Origin: Cherax quadricarinatus | Taxonomy: Eukaryota; Arthropoda; Malacostraca; Decapoda; Parastacidae | Length of the DNA: 64,000 nucleotides | NCBI RefSeq assembly: GCF_038502225.1 | Contig: NC_091303.1 | Coordinates: forward strand, 28,327,193 to 28,391,192 | Direction: 5' to 3' | Shown: positions 1-13,200 of the stretch, in pieces | Position numbering within the stretch: position 1 is the stretch's first letter | How the letters are laid out: each line of letters opens with the position of its first letter | Notes under the pieces: generated by a model | What the model was told of the DNA's origin: nothing | The model's database searches: none | What the model saw: the letters and a program-made list of their open reading frames with translations, nothing else | Made by a program: the position numbers and the translations under genes

Positions 1-2
1 GC

Positions 3-681
3 ACCTGCTACAAGTGGCGAGTGGTTCACAGTAATGGGAGGCGCATCAGAGTAAGGAAAGTTAAGAGTGAAGATCTGAAGGTAGGAAATCGCTTCTCTGT
101 TCTTCAGGATGAATGTACTTCAGTGACCAGTGAAGGTAAGTACTACTGCCCCTGCTAATGGAGGTAAGCGCATTCTTGTGGTTGGTGACTCTCAGGTAAG
201 ATACATTGACCGTGCTTTTTGTAATAGGAATAAGAAGATGAGAGATATAGTGTGCTTCCCTGGAGCTGGTGTTGGGGACATTGTCAACAGGCTGGATAAT
301 ATCATGTCAGGTAATGGGAACAAGCCCATTATCTGTCTCAGTGCTGGTGGAAATGATATTGGGAAGGGTAGGAGAGAAGAGCTGCTAGATAAGTACAGGT
401 CAGCTATAGATTTCATTAAGTCTAAGGGAGGGATCCCAATCATATGTAGCATCTTGCCTAGAAGGGGAGTAGGAAATGAATGGTTGTCTAGGGCAATTGG
501 TGTAAATTGCTGGCTAGACAGATACTGCAAGGAACTTGCAATCCCATTCATTGACAACTGGAACAACTTTTATGGCAAACATGATATGTATGCAAGGGAT
601 GGGGTACATCTCTCTGGGGCAGGGGTGGTAGCACTTGCAGACTCGATTGAGAAGGCCATTGGTGAAATGCCTATGATTTGA
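3..681 (+). pseudogene. Family A ORF1, SGNH-esterase relic (frameshifted, 5' missing)
   Basis: C-terminal part of a CR1 ORF1. Counting codons from 130, block I is GDSQ with the likely nucleophile Ser21, block III is GGND with Asn75, and block V is DGVHLS with Asp157 and His160, which together form an SGNH/GDSL hydrolase active site. The basic stretch upstream (positions 3 to about 135) reads in a different frame and hits a stop at about 154, so a one-base shift near 130-150 separates the linker from the esterase domain. The esterase frame has no ATG near its beginning and a TGA lies just upstream at 124-126, so the frame cannot start on its own. The stop codon is at 679-681, and the ORF2 ATG follows at 687. 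In CR1 elements this domain is thought to act on esters or membranes and to aid retrotransposition. Confidence 0.8.
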
Positions 682-686
682 AACTG

Positions 687-3629
687 ATGGAAGATAGAGG
701 TATGGGTGTGTGTGGGAAACAAGCAGGTTGCAACACTAGGGTTGGAAACAGTAAATGTATAAAAGGCATTCAGCATGAAGTTATAAATAAAGACAATAGA
801 TCAGGTCAGCAAACAAAGGGGGACAGCAGAGGGCAGCAAGGGACTAACTCCCTTAAGGTTTACTATACTAATAGCAGGAGTGTAAGAAATAAGATAGATG
901 AGCTAAGATTAATTGCAAGTGCAGGAAACATAGATATTATTGCTATAACAGAGACCTGGCTCAATCTGAAAGATAGAGAGATGCCCTCTGAATGTCACAT
1001 ACAAGGCTATATATTATTCCACACTGACAGGGTCAACAGGAAAGGTGGTGGAGTAGCGATGTATGTCAGAGACAATTTAAATTGTTGTGTTAGACAAGAT
1101 ATTAAATTAGAAGCGTCAGCCACTGAATCTGTTTGGTTACAGCTTCTCGAGGGCCGAGAAAAACTAATTTTGGGTGTGATTTACAGGGCCCCAAATCTTG
1201 ATAGGGAGTGCAGTAAACTTCTATGGGACGAAATTCGTAAGGCATCTACATACGAAAATGTTGTGCTAATGGGAGATTTCAACTATAGACAGATTGACTG
1301 GAGCAATTTGACAGGAAATTTAGAGTCAGGTGACTTTCTTGATACGATCCAGGATTGGTTTTTAAAACAGTTTGTGACAGAGCCAACTAGGGGAAATAAC
1401 CTCCTTGACTTGGTTCTTGCCAGTAGGGAAACACTAATTAATAATCTTGAGGTTAATGATGAGCTTGGGGAAAGTGATCACAAATCACTCAGTTTTAATA
1501 TATCATGGAATTCCCCTAATAATGGCAATCAAGTCTCCGTCCCTGACTTTCGCTTGGCTGATTTCATAGGACTGAAAAATTACTTAGGTGGGCTGAACTG
1601 GAATGACCTGACTAAGGGTCAGGTAGGTGATGGTTGCCGATATGATGCTTTCCAGGGCATAGTTCTAGCTGCTCAGTCAAATTATGTTCCAAATAGGGAA
1701 ATCAGATCAAACAAAAATGATCCTAAATGGATGAACAATAGATTAAAATATCTGATTGGTCAAAAGAGAGGCATATATAGGCAAATGAAAAGAGGAGAGG
1801 GGCAATTAAGAAATCGATATATTCAGTTAAAGAGAGAAATAAAAAGGGGAATTAGAAAAGCAAAAAGAGATTATGAGGTTAAAGTTGCAAGAGAATCGAA
1901 GACTAACCCAAAAGGATTCTTTCAGGTATACAGAAGTAAGATCAGGGACAAGATAGGCCCACTCAGAAGTTCCTCGGGTCAGCTCACTGACAGTGATAAG
2001 GAAATGTGTAGAATTTTTAACACATACTTCCTCTCAGTTTTTACACAGGAGGATACCAGCGATATTCCGGTAATGATAAATTATGTAGAACAGGACGATA
2101 ATAAACTGTGCACGATTAGAGTCACAAGTGACATGGTCCTTAGGCAAATAGATAAATTAAAACCTAACAAATCCCCAGACCCTGATGAACTGTATGCAAG
2201 GGTTCTAAAGGAATGTAAAGAGGAGCTTAGCACACCTTTGGCTAATCTTTTCAACATATCACTACAAACTGGCATGGTGCCAGATAAGTGGAAAATGGCA
2301 AATGTGATACCTATTTTCAAAACAGGTGACAGGTCCTTAGCTTCGAACTATAGACCAATAAGCCTAACCTCCATAGTGGGAAAATTTATGGAATCAATAA
2401 TTGCCGAGGCAGTTCGTAGCCACCTTGAAAAGCATAAATTAATCAACGAATCTCAGCATGGTTTTACAAAGGGACGTTCCTGCCTTACGAATTTATTAAC
2501 TTTTTTCACTAAGGTATTTGAGGAGGTAGATCATGGTAATGAATATGATATTGTGTATATGGACTTCAGTAAGGCTTTTGACAGGGTCCCACATCCGAGA
2601 CTATTGAGGAAAATTAAAGCACATGGAATAGGAGGAGAAATTTTTTCCTGGATAGAGGCATGGTTGACAAATAGGCAGCAGAGAGTTTGCATAAATGGGG
2701 AGAAATCAGAGTGGGGAAGCGTCACGAGCGGTGTTCCACAGGGGTCAGTGTTGGGCCCCCTGCTGTTCACAATATACATAAACGACATAGATGAGGGCAT
2801 AAAGAGCGACATCGGCAAGTTTGCCGATGACACCAAAATAGGCCGTCGAATTCATTCTGACGAGGACATTCGAGCACTCCAGGAAGATTTGAATAGACTG
2901 ATGCAGTGGTCGGAGAAGTGGCAGATGCAGTTTAATATAGACAAATGCAAAGTTCTAAATGTTGGACAGGACAATAACCATGCCACATATAAACTAAATG
3001 ATGTAGATCTTAATATTACGGATTGCGAAAAAGATTTAGGAGTTCTGGTTAGCAGTAATCTGAAACCAAGACAACAGTGCATAAGTGTTCGCAATAAAGC
3101 TAATAGAATCCTTGGCTTCATATCAAGAAGCATAAATAATAGGAGTCCTCAGGTTGTTCTTCAACTCTATACATCCTTGGTTAGGCCTCATTTAGATTAT
3201 GCTGCACAGTTTTGGTCACCGTATTACAGAATGGATATAAATTCTCTGGAAAATGTACAAAGGAGGATGACAAAGTTGATCCCATGTATCAGAAACCTTC
3301 CCTATGAGGATAGACTGAGGGCCCTGAATCTGCACTCTCTAGAAAGACGTAGAATTAGGGGGGATATGATTGAGGTGTATAAATGGAAGACAGGAATAAA
3401 TAAAGGGGATGTAAATAGTGTGCTGAAAATATCTAGCCTAGATAGGACTCGCAGCAATGGTTTTAAGTTGGAAAAATTCAGATTCAGGAAGGATATAGGA
3501 AAGTACTGGTTTGGTAATAGAGTTGTGGATGAGTGGAACAAACTCCCGAGGACAGTTATAGAGGCCAGAACGTTGTGTATCTTTAAAAATAGGTTGGATA
3601 AATACATGAGTGGATGTGGGTGGGTGTGA
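687..3629 (+). CDS. Family A ORF2: endonuclease-reverse transcriptase, uninterrupted
   Basis: Open for about 980 codons. The frame is already open at 678 (a TTG codon), but the first ATG is at 687, five bases after the ORF1 stop and in a different frame, which suggests reinitiation as in other two-ORF LINEs. An apurinic-like endonuclease occupies about residues 60-275: ITETW near 91, GDFN near 200, and the catalytic SDH near 266. The reverse transcriptase spans about residues 480-790: SNYRPISLTS near 553, motif A YMDFSKAFD near 628, [10 protein letters not shown] near 685, and motif C FADD near 715 with both aspartates. The C-terminal region has the usual CR1 connection and thumb segments (LVRPHLDYAAQFW, LERRRIRGDM). 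No stop or frameshift is visible, unlike every other LINE ORF2 here, so this is the youngest-looking copy. It acts in target-primed reverse transcription. Confidence 0.9.
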   Translation: MEDRGMGVCGKQAGCNTRVGNSKCIKGIQHEVINKDNRSGQQTKGDSRGQQGTNSLKVYYTNSRSVRNKIDELRLIASAGNIDIIAITETWLNLKDREMPSECHIQGYILFHTDRVNRKGGGVAMYVRDNLNCCVRQDIKLEASATESVWLQLLEGREKLILGVIYRAPNLDRECSKLLWDEIRKASTYENVVLMGDFNYRQIDWSNLTGNLESGDFLDTIQDWFLKQFVTEPTRGNNLLDLVLASRETLINNLEVNDELGESDHKSLSFNISWNSPNNGNQVSVPDFRLADFIGLKNYLGGLNWNDLTKGQVGDGCRYDAFQGIVLAAQSNYVPNREIRSNKNDPKWMNNRLKYLIGQKRGIYRQMKRGEGQLRNRYIQLKREIKRGIRKAKRDYEVKVARESKTNPKGFFQVYRSKIRDKIGPLRSSSGQLTDSDKEMCRIFNTYFLSVFTQEDTSDIPVMINYVEQDDNKLCTIRVTSDMVLRQIDKLKPNKSPDPDELYARVLKECKEELSTPLANLFNISLQTGMVPDKWKMANVIPIFKTGDRSLASNYRPISLTSIVGKFMESIIAEAVRSHLEKHKLINESQHGFTKGRSCLTNLLTFFTKVFEEVDHGNEYDIVYMDFSKAFDRVPHPRLLRKIKAHGIGGEIFSWIEAWLTNRQQRVCINGEKSEWGSVTSGVPQGSVLGPLLFTIYINDIDEGIKSDIGKFADDTKIGRRIHSDEDIRALQEDLNRLMQWSEKWQMQFNIDKCKVLNVGQDNNHATYKLNDVDLNITDCEKDLGVLVSSNLKPRQQCISVRNKANRILGFISRSINNRSPQVVLQLYTSLVRPHLDYAAQFWSPYYRMDINSLENVQRRMTKLIPCIRNLPYEDRLRALNLHSLERRRIRGDMIEVYKWKTGINKGDVNSVLKISSLDRTRSNGFKLEKFRFRKDIGKYWFGNRVVDEWNKLPRTVIEARTLCIFKNRLDKYMSGCGWV

Positions 3630-3784
3630 GTTGGACCTGATAGCTTGTGCTACCAGGTCGGTTGCCGTGTTCCTCCCTTAAGTCAATGTGACCTGACCTG
3701 ACTAGGTTGGGTGCATTGGCTTATGCCGGTAGGAGACTTGGACCTGCCTCACATGGGCCAGTAGGTCTTCTGCAGTGTTCCTTC

Positions 3785-3800
3785 GTTCTTATGTTCTTAT
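3785..3800 (+). repeat. 8-bp tandem tail of CR1 element A1
   Basis: Two exact copies of GTTCTTAT end the element. The minus-strand copy A2 begins with the reverse complement (CATAAGAAC at 20151-20159), which fixes the 3' end of the family. Confidence 0.75.
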
Positions 3801-3801
3801 G

Positions 3802-4269
3802 TAATATTATGTAAATAGTGTATACCTGAAGGGATTATGGCTTTAATTATATTATTGAAGCTGTTACAGGGGTCACCTACATGTTATGTCCTTGTTGTTG
3901 TTCTTGTGTAAATAGGATTAAGATTACCCATCTTTCTTAATATTATGTTCTGTCATAAGCGATATTTTCTAGTGTATTTGTGTAACCTCTTTGTGTCTGT
4001 TAACATTGTGTTTGTTATTTTGCTATTGTACGTCCTGAGGGATTGTGATTCATAATGTATTTATATTAAATGTATATCAACCCTTGTTTAAGGGGTTTTA
4101 TGTTAAGCTATGTATTGTATTTTAAATAAAATATAAAAAAAATCACGGCAATTATCATTATGTATATAAATAATAAGATTAAGCCTTAATAATACAAGGA
4201 CGTTCATTTCCAATTTAGCTATTAAAGGAAATGACCGCAATGTAATATTAAAGAAAGTTTAACAATAGT
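3802..4269. other. AT-rich spacer, no gene seen
   Basis: AT-rich sequence between the LINE tail and the 38-bp satellite. AATAAA at 4125-4130 is followed by a short A-run, which could mark the 3' end of an unrecognised older retroelement. I see no ORF or structural RNA. Confidence 0.5.
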
Positions 4270-7200
4270 GGCATGACACCCAGAGGTAGTCACCACACAC
4301 CTGCTGCTTCTGTTCACCCAGAAGTAGTCACCACACACCTGCTGCTATTGTTCACCCAGCAGTAGTCACCACACACCTGCTGCTATTGTTCACCCAGCAG
4401 TAGTCACCACACACCTGCTGCTATTGTTCACCCAGCAGTAGTCACCACACACCTGCTGCTATTGTTCACCCAGCAGTAGTCACCACACACCTGCTGCTTC
4501 TACTCACCCAGCAGTAGTCACCACACACCTGCTGCTTCTGTTCACCCAGCAGTAGTCACCACACACCTGCTGCTTCTGTTCACCCAGCAGTAGTCACCAC
4601 ACACCTGCTGCTTCTGTTCACCCAGCAGTAGTCACCACACACCTGCTGCTTCTGTTCACCCAGCAGTAGTCACCACACACCTGCTGCTTCTGTTCACCCA
4701 GAAGTAGTCACCACACACCTGCTGCTTCTGTTCACCCAGCAGTAGTCACCACACACCTGCTGCTTCTGTTCACCCAGAAGTAGTCACCACACACCTGCTG
4801 CTTCTGTTCACCCAGCAGTAGTCACCACACACCTGCTGCTTCTGTTCACCCAGCAGTAGTCACCACACACCTGCTGCTTCTGTTCACCCAGAAGTAGTCA
4901 CCACACACCTGCTGCTTCTGTTCACCCAGCAGTAGTCACCACACACCTGCTGCTTCTGTTCACCCAGAAGTAGTCACCACACACCTGCTGCTTCTGTTCA
5001 CCCAGCAGTAGTCACCACACACCTGCTGCTTCTGTTCACCCAGCAGTAGTCACCACACACCTGCTGCTTCTGTTCACCCAGAAGTAGTCACCACACACCT
5101 GCTGCTTCTGTTCACCCAGCAGTAGTCACCACACACCTGCTGCTTCTGTTCACCCAGAAGTAGTCACCACACACCTGCTGCTTCTGTTCACCCAGCAGTA
5201 GTCACCACACACCTGCTGCTTCTGTTCACCCAGAAATAGTCACCACACACCTGCTGCTTCTGTTCACCCAGCAATAGTCACCACACACCTGCTGCTTCTG
5301 TTCACCCAGAAGTAGTCACCACACACCTGCTGCTTCTGTTCACCCAGCAGTAGTCACCACACACCTGCTGCTTCTGTTCACCCAGAAGTATTCACCACAC
5401 ACCTGCTACTTCTGTTCACCCAGCAGTAGTCACCACACACCTGCTGCTTCTGTTCACCCAGCAGTAGTCACCACACACCTGCTGCTTCTGTTCACCCAGC
5501 AGTAGTCACCACACACCTGCTGCTTCTGTTCACCCAGCAGTAGTCACCACACACCTGCTGCTTCTGTTCACCCAGCAGTAGTCACCACACACCTGCTGCT
5601 TCTGTTCACCCAGCAGTAGTCACCACACACCTGCTGCTTCTGTTCACCCAGCAGTAGTCACCACACACCTGCTGCTTCTGTTCACCCAGAGGTAGTCACC
5701 ACACACCTGCTGCTTCTGTTCACCCAGAGGTAGTCACCACACACCTGCTGCTTCTGTTCACCCAGCAGTAGTCACCACACACCTGCTGCTTCTGTTCACC
5801 CAGCAGTAGTCACCACACACCTGCTGCTTCTGTTCACCCAGCAGTAGTCACCACACACCTGCTGCTTCTGTTCACCCAGAAGTAGTCACCACACACCTGC
5901 TGCTTCTGTTCACCCAGCAGTAGTCACCACACACCTGCTGCTTCTGTTCACCCAGCAGTAGTCACCACACACCTGCTGCTTCTGTTCACCCAGCAGTAGT
6001 CACCACACACCTGCTGCTTCTGTTCACCCAGCAGTAGTCACCACACACCTGCTGCTTCTGTTCACCCAGCAGTAGTCACCACACACCTGCTGCTTCTGTT
6101 CACCCAGAAGTAGTCACCACACACCTGCTGCTTCTGTTCACCCAGCAGTAGTCACCACACACCTGCTGCTTCTGTTCACCCAGCAGTAGTCACCACACAC
6201 CTGCTGCTTCTGTTCACCCAGCAGTAGTCACCACACACCTGCTGCTTCTGTTCACCCAGCAGTAGTCACCACACACCTGCTGCTTCTGTTCACCCAGCAG
6301 TAGTCACCACACACCTGCTGCTTCTGTTCACCCAGCAGTAGTCACCACACACCTGCTGCTTCTGTTCACCCAGCAGTAGTCACCACACACCTGCTGCTTC
6401 TGTTCACCCAGCAGTAGTCACCACACACCTGCTGCTTCTGTTCACCCAGCAGTAGTCACCACACACCTGCTGCTTCTGTTCACCCAGCAGTAGTCACCAC
6501 ACACCTGCTGCTTCTGTTCACCCAGCAGTAGTTACCACACACCTGCTGCTTCTGTTCACCCAGAAGTAGTCACCACACACCTGCTGCTTCTGTTCACCCA
6601 GCAGTAGTCACCACACACCTGCTGCTTCTGTTCACCCAGAAGTAGTCACCACACACCTGCTGCTTCTGTTCACCCAGAAGTAGTCACCACACACCTGCTG
6701 CTTCTGTTCACCCAGCAGTAGTCACCACACACCTGCTGCTATTGTTCACCCAGAAGTAGTCACCACACACCTGCTGCTTCTGTTCACCCAGCAGTAGTCA
6801 CCACACACCTGATGCTTCTGTTCACCCAGAAGTAGTCACCACACACCTGATGCTTCTGTTCACCCAGAAGTAGTCACCACACACCTGCTGCTTCTGTTCA
6901 CCCAGAAGTAGTCACCACACACCTGCTGCTTCTGTTCACCCAGAAGTAGTCACCACACACCTGCTGCTTCTGTTCACCCAGCAGTAGTCACCACATACCT
7001 GCTGCTTCTGTTCACCCAGAAGTAGTCACCACACACCTGCTGCTTCTGTTCACCCAGCAGTAGTCACCACACACCTGCTGCTTCTGTTCACCCAGCAGTA
7101 GTCACCACACACCTGCTGCTTCTGTTCACCCAGAAGTAGTCACCACACACCTGCTGCTTCTGTTCACCCAGAAGTAGTCACCACACACCTGCTGCTTCTG

Positions 7201-10200
7201 TTCACCCAGAAGTAGTCACCACACACCTGCTGCTTCTGTTCACCCAGCAGTAGTCACCACACATCTGCTGCTTCTGTTCACCCAGAAGTAGTCACCACAT
7301 ACCTGCTGCTTCTGTTCACCCAGCAGTAGTCACCACACACCTGCTGCTTCTCTTCACCCAGAAGTAGTCACCACACACCTGCTGCTTCTGTTCACCCAGC
7401 AGTAGTCACCACACACCTGCTGCTTCTGTTCACCCAGCAGTAGTCACCACACACCTGCTGCTATTGTTCACCCAGAAGTAGTCACCACACACCTGCTGCT
7501 TCTGTTCACCCAGCAGTCGTCACCACATACCTGCTGCTTCTGTTCACCCAGCAGTAGTCACCACACACCTGCTGCTTTTGTTCACCCAGCAGTAGTCACC
7601 ACACACCTGCTGCTTCTGTTCACCCAGCAGTAGTCACCACACACCTGCTGCTTCTGTTCACCCAGCAGTAGTCACCACACACCTGCTGCTTCTGTTCACC
7701 CAGCAGTAGTCACCACACACCTGCTGCTTCTGTTCACCCAGCAGTAGTCACCACACACCTGCTGCTTCTGTTCACCCAGCAGTAGTCACCACACACCTGC
7801 TGCTTCTGTTCACCCAGCAGTAGTCACCACACACCTGCTGCTTCTGTTCACCCAGCAGTAGTCACCACACACCTGCTGCTTCTGTTCACCCAGAAGTAGT
7901 CACCACACACCTGCTGCTTCTGTTCACCCAGCAGTAGTCACCACACACCTGCTGCTATTGTTCACCCAGAAGTAGTCACCTCACACCTGCTGCTTCTGTT
8001 CACCCAGCAGTAGTCACCACACACCTGATGCTTCTGTTCACCCAGAAGTAGTCACCACACACCTGATGCTTCTGTTCACCCAGAAGTAGTCACCACACAC
8101 CTGCTGCTTCTGTTCACCCAGAAGTAGTCACCACACACCTGCTGCTTCTGTTCACCCAGAAGTAGTCACCACACACGTGCTGCTTCTGTTCACCCAGCAG
8201 TAGTCACCACATACCTGCTGCTTCTGTTCACACAGAAGTAGTCACCACACACCTGCTGCTTCTGTTCACCCAGCAGTAGTCACCACACACCTGCTGCTTC
8301 TGTTCACCCAGCAGTAGTCACCACACACCTGCTGCTTCTGTTCACCCAGAAGTAGTCACCACACACCTGCTGCTTCTGTTCACCCAGAAGTAGTCACCAC
8401 ACACCTGCTGCTTCTGTTCACCCAGAAGTAGTCACCACACACCTGCTGCTTCTGTTCACCCAGCAGTAGTCACCACACATCTGCTGCTTCTGTTCACCCA
8501 GAAGTAGTCACCACATACCTGCTGCTTCTGTTCACCCAGCAGTAGTCACCACACACCTGCTGCTTCTGTTCACCCAGAAGTAGTCACCACACACCTGCTG
8601 CTTCTGTTCACCCAGCAGTAGTCACCACACACCTGCTGCTATTGTTCACCCAGAAGTAGTCACCACACACCTGCTGCTTCTGTTCACCCAGCAGTAGTCA
8701 CCACATACCTGCTGCTTCTGTTCACCCAGCAGTAGTCACCACACACCTGCTGCTTTTGTTCACCCAGCAGTAGTCACCACACACCTGCTGCTTCTGTTCA
8801 CCCAGCAGTAGTCACCACACACCTGCTGCTTCTGTTCACCCAGCAGTAGTCACCACACACCTGCTGCTTCTGTTCACCCAGCAGTAGTCACCACACACCT
8901 GCTGCTTCTGTTCACCCAGCAGTAGTCACCACACACCTGCTGCTTCTGTTCACCCAGCAGTAGTCACCACACACCTGCTGCTTCTGTTCACCCAGCAGTA
9001 GTCACCACACACCTGCTGATTCTGTTCACCCAGCAGTAGTCACCACACACCTGCTGCTTCTGTTCACCCAGCAGTAGTCACCACACACCTGCTGCTTCTG
9101 TTCACCCAGCAGTAGTCACCACACACCTGCTGATTCTGTTCACCCAGCAGTAGTCACCACACACCTGCTGCTTCTGTTCACCCAGCAGTAGTCACCACAC
9201 ACCTGCTGCTTCTGTTCACCCAGCAGTAGTCACCACACACCTGCTGCTTCTGTTCACCCAGCAGTAGTCACCACACACCTGCTGCTTCTGTTCACCCAGC
9301 AGTAGTCACCACACACCTGCTGCTTCTGTTCACCCGGCAGTAGTCACCACACACCTGCTGCTTCTGTTCACCCAGCAGTAGTCACCACACACCTGCTGCT
9401 TCTGTTCACCCAGAAGTAGTCACCACACACCTGCTGCTTCTGTTCACCCAGCAGTAGTCACCACACACCTGCTGCTATTGTTCACCCAGAAGTAGTCACC
9501 ACACACCTGCTGCTTCTGTTCACCCAGCAGTAGTCACCACACACCTGATGCTTCTGTTCACCCAGAAGTAGTCACCACACACCTGATGCTTCTGTTCACC
9601 CAGAAGTAGTCACCACACACCTGCTGCTTCTGTTCACCCAGAAGTAGTCACCACACACCTGCTGCTTCTGTTCACCCAGAAGTAGTCACCACACACCTGC
9701 TGCTTCTGTTCACCCAGCAGTAGTCACCACATACCTGCTGCTTCTGTTCACCCAGAAGTAGTCACCACACACCTGCTACTTCTGTTCACCCAGCAGTAGT
9801 CACCACACACCTGCTGCTTCTGTTCATCCAGCAGTAGTCACCACACACCTGCTGCTTCTGTTCACCCAGAAGTAGTCACCACACACCTGCTGCTTCTGTT
9901 CACCCAGAAGTAGTCACCACACACCTGCTGCTTCTGTTCACCCAGCAGTAGTCACCACACATCTGCTGCTTCTGTTCACCCAGAAGTAGTCACCACATAC
10001 CTGCTGCTTCTGTTCACCCAGCAGTAGTCACCACACACCTGCTGCTTCTGTTCACCCAGAAGTAGTCACCACACACCTGCTGCTTCTGTTCACCCAGCAG
10101 TAGTCACCACACACCTGCTGCTTCTGTTCACCCAGAAGTAGTCACCACACACCTGCTGCTTCTGTTCACCCAGCAGTAGTCACCACACATCTGCTGCTTC

Positions 10201-13200
10201 TGTTCACCCAGAAGTAGTCACCACATACCTGCTGCTTCTGTTCACCCAGCAGTAGTCACCACACACCTGCTGCTTCTGTTCACCCAGAAGTAGTCACCAC
10301 ACACCTGCTGCTTCTGTTCACCCAGCAGTAGTCACCACACACCTGCTGCTATTGTTCACCCAGAAGTAGTCACCACACACCTGCTGCTTCTGTTCACCCA
10401 GCAGTAGTCACCACATACCTGCTGCTTCTGTTCACCCAGCAGTAGTCACCACACACCTGCTGCTTTTGTTCACCCAGCAGTAGTCACCACACACCTGCTG
10501 CTTCTGTTCACCCAGCAGTAGTCACCACACACCTGCTGCTTCTGTTCACCCAGCAGTAGTCACCACACACCTGCTGCTTCTGTTCACCCAGCAGTAGTCA
10601 CCACACACCTGCTGCTTCTGTTCACCCAGCAGTAGTCACCACACACCTGCTGATTCTGTTCACCCAGCAGTAGTCACCACACACCTGCTGCTTCTGTTCA
10701 CCCAGCAGTAGTCATCACACACCTGCTGCTTCTGTTCACCCAGCAGTAGTCACCACACACCTGCTACTTCTGTTCACCCAGCAGTAGTCACCACACACCT
10801 GCTGCTTCTGTTCACCCAGCAGTAATCATCACACACCTGCTGTTTCTGTTCACCCAGCAGTAGTCACCACACACCTGCTGCTTCTGTTCACCCAGCAGTA
10901 ATCACCACACACCTGCTGCTTCTGTTCACCCAGCAGTAGTAACCACACACCTGCTGCTTCTGTTCACCCAGCAGTAGTCACCACACACCTGCTGCTTCTG
11001 TTCACCCAGCAGAAGTCACCACACACCTGCTGCTTCTGTTCACCCATCAGTAGTCACCACACACCTGCTGCTTCTGTTCACCCAGCAGTAGTCACCACAC
11101 ATCTGCTGCTTCTGTTCACCCAGAAGTAGTCACCACATACCTGCTGCTTCTGTTCACCCAGCAGTAGTCACCACACACCTGCTGCTTCTGTTCACCCAGC
11201 AGTAGTCACCACACACCTGCTGCTTCTGTTCACCCAGCAGTAGTCACCACACACCTGCTGCTTCTGTTCACCCAGAAGTAGTCACCACACACCTGCTGCT
11301 TCTGTTCACCCAGAAGTAGTCACCACACACCTGCTGATTCTGTTCACCAAGCAGTAGTCACCACACACCTGCTGCTTCTGTTCACCCATCAGTAGTCACC
11401 ACACACCTGCTGCTTCTGTTCACCCAGCAGTAGTCACCACACATCTGCTCCTTCTGTTCACCCAGAAGTAGTCACCACATACCTGCTGCTTCTGTTCACC
11501 CAGCAGTAGTCACCACACACCTGCTGCTTCTGTTCACCCAGAAGTAGTCACCACACACCTGCTTCTCCTGTTCACCTAACAGTAGTCACCACACACCTGC
11601 TGCTTCTGTTCACCCAGCAGTAGTCACCACACACCTGCTGCTTATGTTCACCCAGCAGTAGTCACCACACACCTGCTTCTTCTGTTCACCCAGCAGTAGT
11701 CACCACACACCTGCTGCTTCTGTTCACCCAGCAGTAGTCACCACACACCTGCTGCTTCTGTTCACCCAGAAGTAGTCACCACACACCTGCTGCTTCTGTT
11801 CACCCAGAAGTAGTCACCACACACCTGCTGATTCTGTTCACCCAGCAGTAGTCACCACACACCTGCTGCTTCTGTTCACCCAGAAGTAGTCACCACACAC
11901 CTGCTGCTTCTGTTCACCCAGCAGTAGTCACCACACACCTGCTGCTTCTGTTCACCCAGAAGTAGTCACCACACACCTGCTGCTTCTGTTCAACCAGCAG
12001 TAGTCACCACACACCTGCTGCTTCTGTTCACCCAGCAGTAGTCACCACACACCTGCTGCTTCTGTTCTCCCAGCAGTAGTCACCACACACCTGCTGCTTC
12101 TGTTCACCCAGCAGTAGTCACCACACACCTGCTGCTTCTACTCACCCAGCAGTAGTCACCACACACCTGCTGCTTCTGTTCACCCAGCAGTAGTCACCAC
12201 ACACCTGCTGCTATTGTTCACCCAGAAGTAGTCACCACACACCTGCTGCTTCTGTTCACCCAGCAGTAGTCACCACACACCTGCTGCTTCTGTTCACCCA
12301 GCAGTAGTCACCACACACCTGCTGATTCTGTTCACCCAGCAGTAGTCACCACACACCTGCTGCTTCTACTCACCCAGCAGTAGTCACCACACACCTGCTG
12401 CTTCTGTTCACCCAGCAGTAGTCACCACACACCTGCTGCTTCTGTTCACCCAGCAGTAGTCACCACACACCTGCTGCTTCTGTTCACCCAGAAGTAGTCA
12501 CCACACACCTGCTGCTTCTGTTCACACAGAAGTAGTTACCACACACCTGCTGCTTCTGTTCACCCAGAAGTAGTCACCACACACCTGCTGCTTCTGTTCA
12601 CCCAGAAGTAGTCACCACACACCTGCTGCTTCTGTTCACCCAGAAGTAGTCACCACACACCTGATGCTTCTGTTCACCCAGAAGTAGTCACCACACACCT
12701 GCTGCTTCTGTTCACTTAGAAGTAGTCACCACACACCTGCTGCTTCTGTTCACCCAAAAGTAGTTACCACACACCTGCTGCTTCTGTTCACCCAGAAGTA
12801 GTCACCACACACCTGCTGCTTCTGTTCACCCAGAAGTACTCACCACACACCTGCTGCTTCTGTTCACCCAGCAGTAGTCACCACACACCTGCTGCTTCTG
12901 TTCACCCAGAAGTAGTCACCACACACCTGCTGCTTCTGTTCAACCAGCAGTAGTCACCACACACCTGCTGCTTCTGTTCACCCAGCAGTAGTCACCACAC
13001 ACCTGCTGCTTCTGTTCACCCAGCAGTAGTCACCACACACCTGCTGCTTCTGTTCACCCAGCAGTAGTCACCACACACCTGCTGCTTCTACTCACCCAGC
13101 AGTAGTCACCACACACCTGCTGCTTCTGTTCACCCAGCAGTAGTCACCACACACCTGCTGATTCTACTCACCCAGCAGTAGTCACCACACACCTGCTGCT

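Larger units (their letters stand above)
1..3801 (+). mobile_element. CR1-like LINE, family A copy A1
   Basis: Non-LTR retrotransposon cut by the window edge at its 5' side. It has the CR1 layout: an ORF1 ending in an SGNH-type esterase domain, an ORF2 with apurinic-like endonuclease and reverse transcriptase, a short 3' UTR, and a terminal tandem of an 8-bp unit (GTTCTTAT twice at 3785-3800). CR1 elements are known for esterase ORF1 proteins and for 8-bp terminal repeats instead of poly-A tails, so the assignment rests on three independent signs. Two other copies of the family lie in the window: 20155-21702 on the minus strand and 54123-54440 on the plus strand. Confidence 0.88.

Noticed and set aside
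130..681. Host SGNH/GDSL hydrolase gene
   Set aside because: It sits directly before a CR1-type ORF2 in the CR1 order and lacks its own start; esterase ORF1 is a known CR1 feature.
4125..4145. Poly-A signal of a host gene (AATAAA plus A-run)
   Set aside because: No upstream exon or ORF is visible; AT-rich chance or an old retroelement end is as likely.
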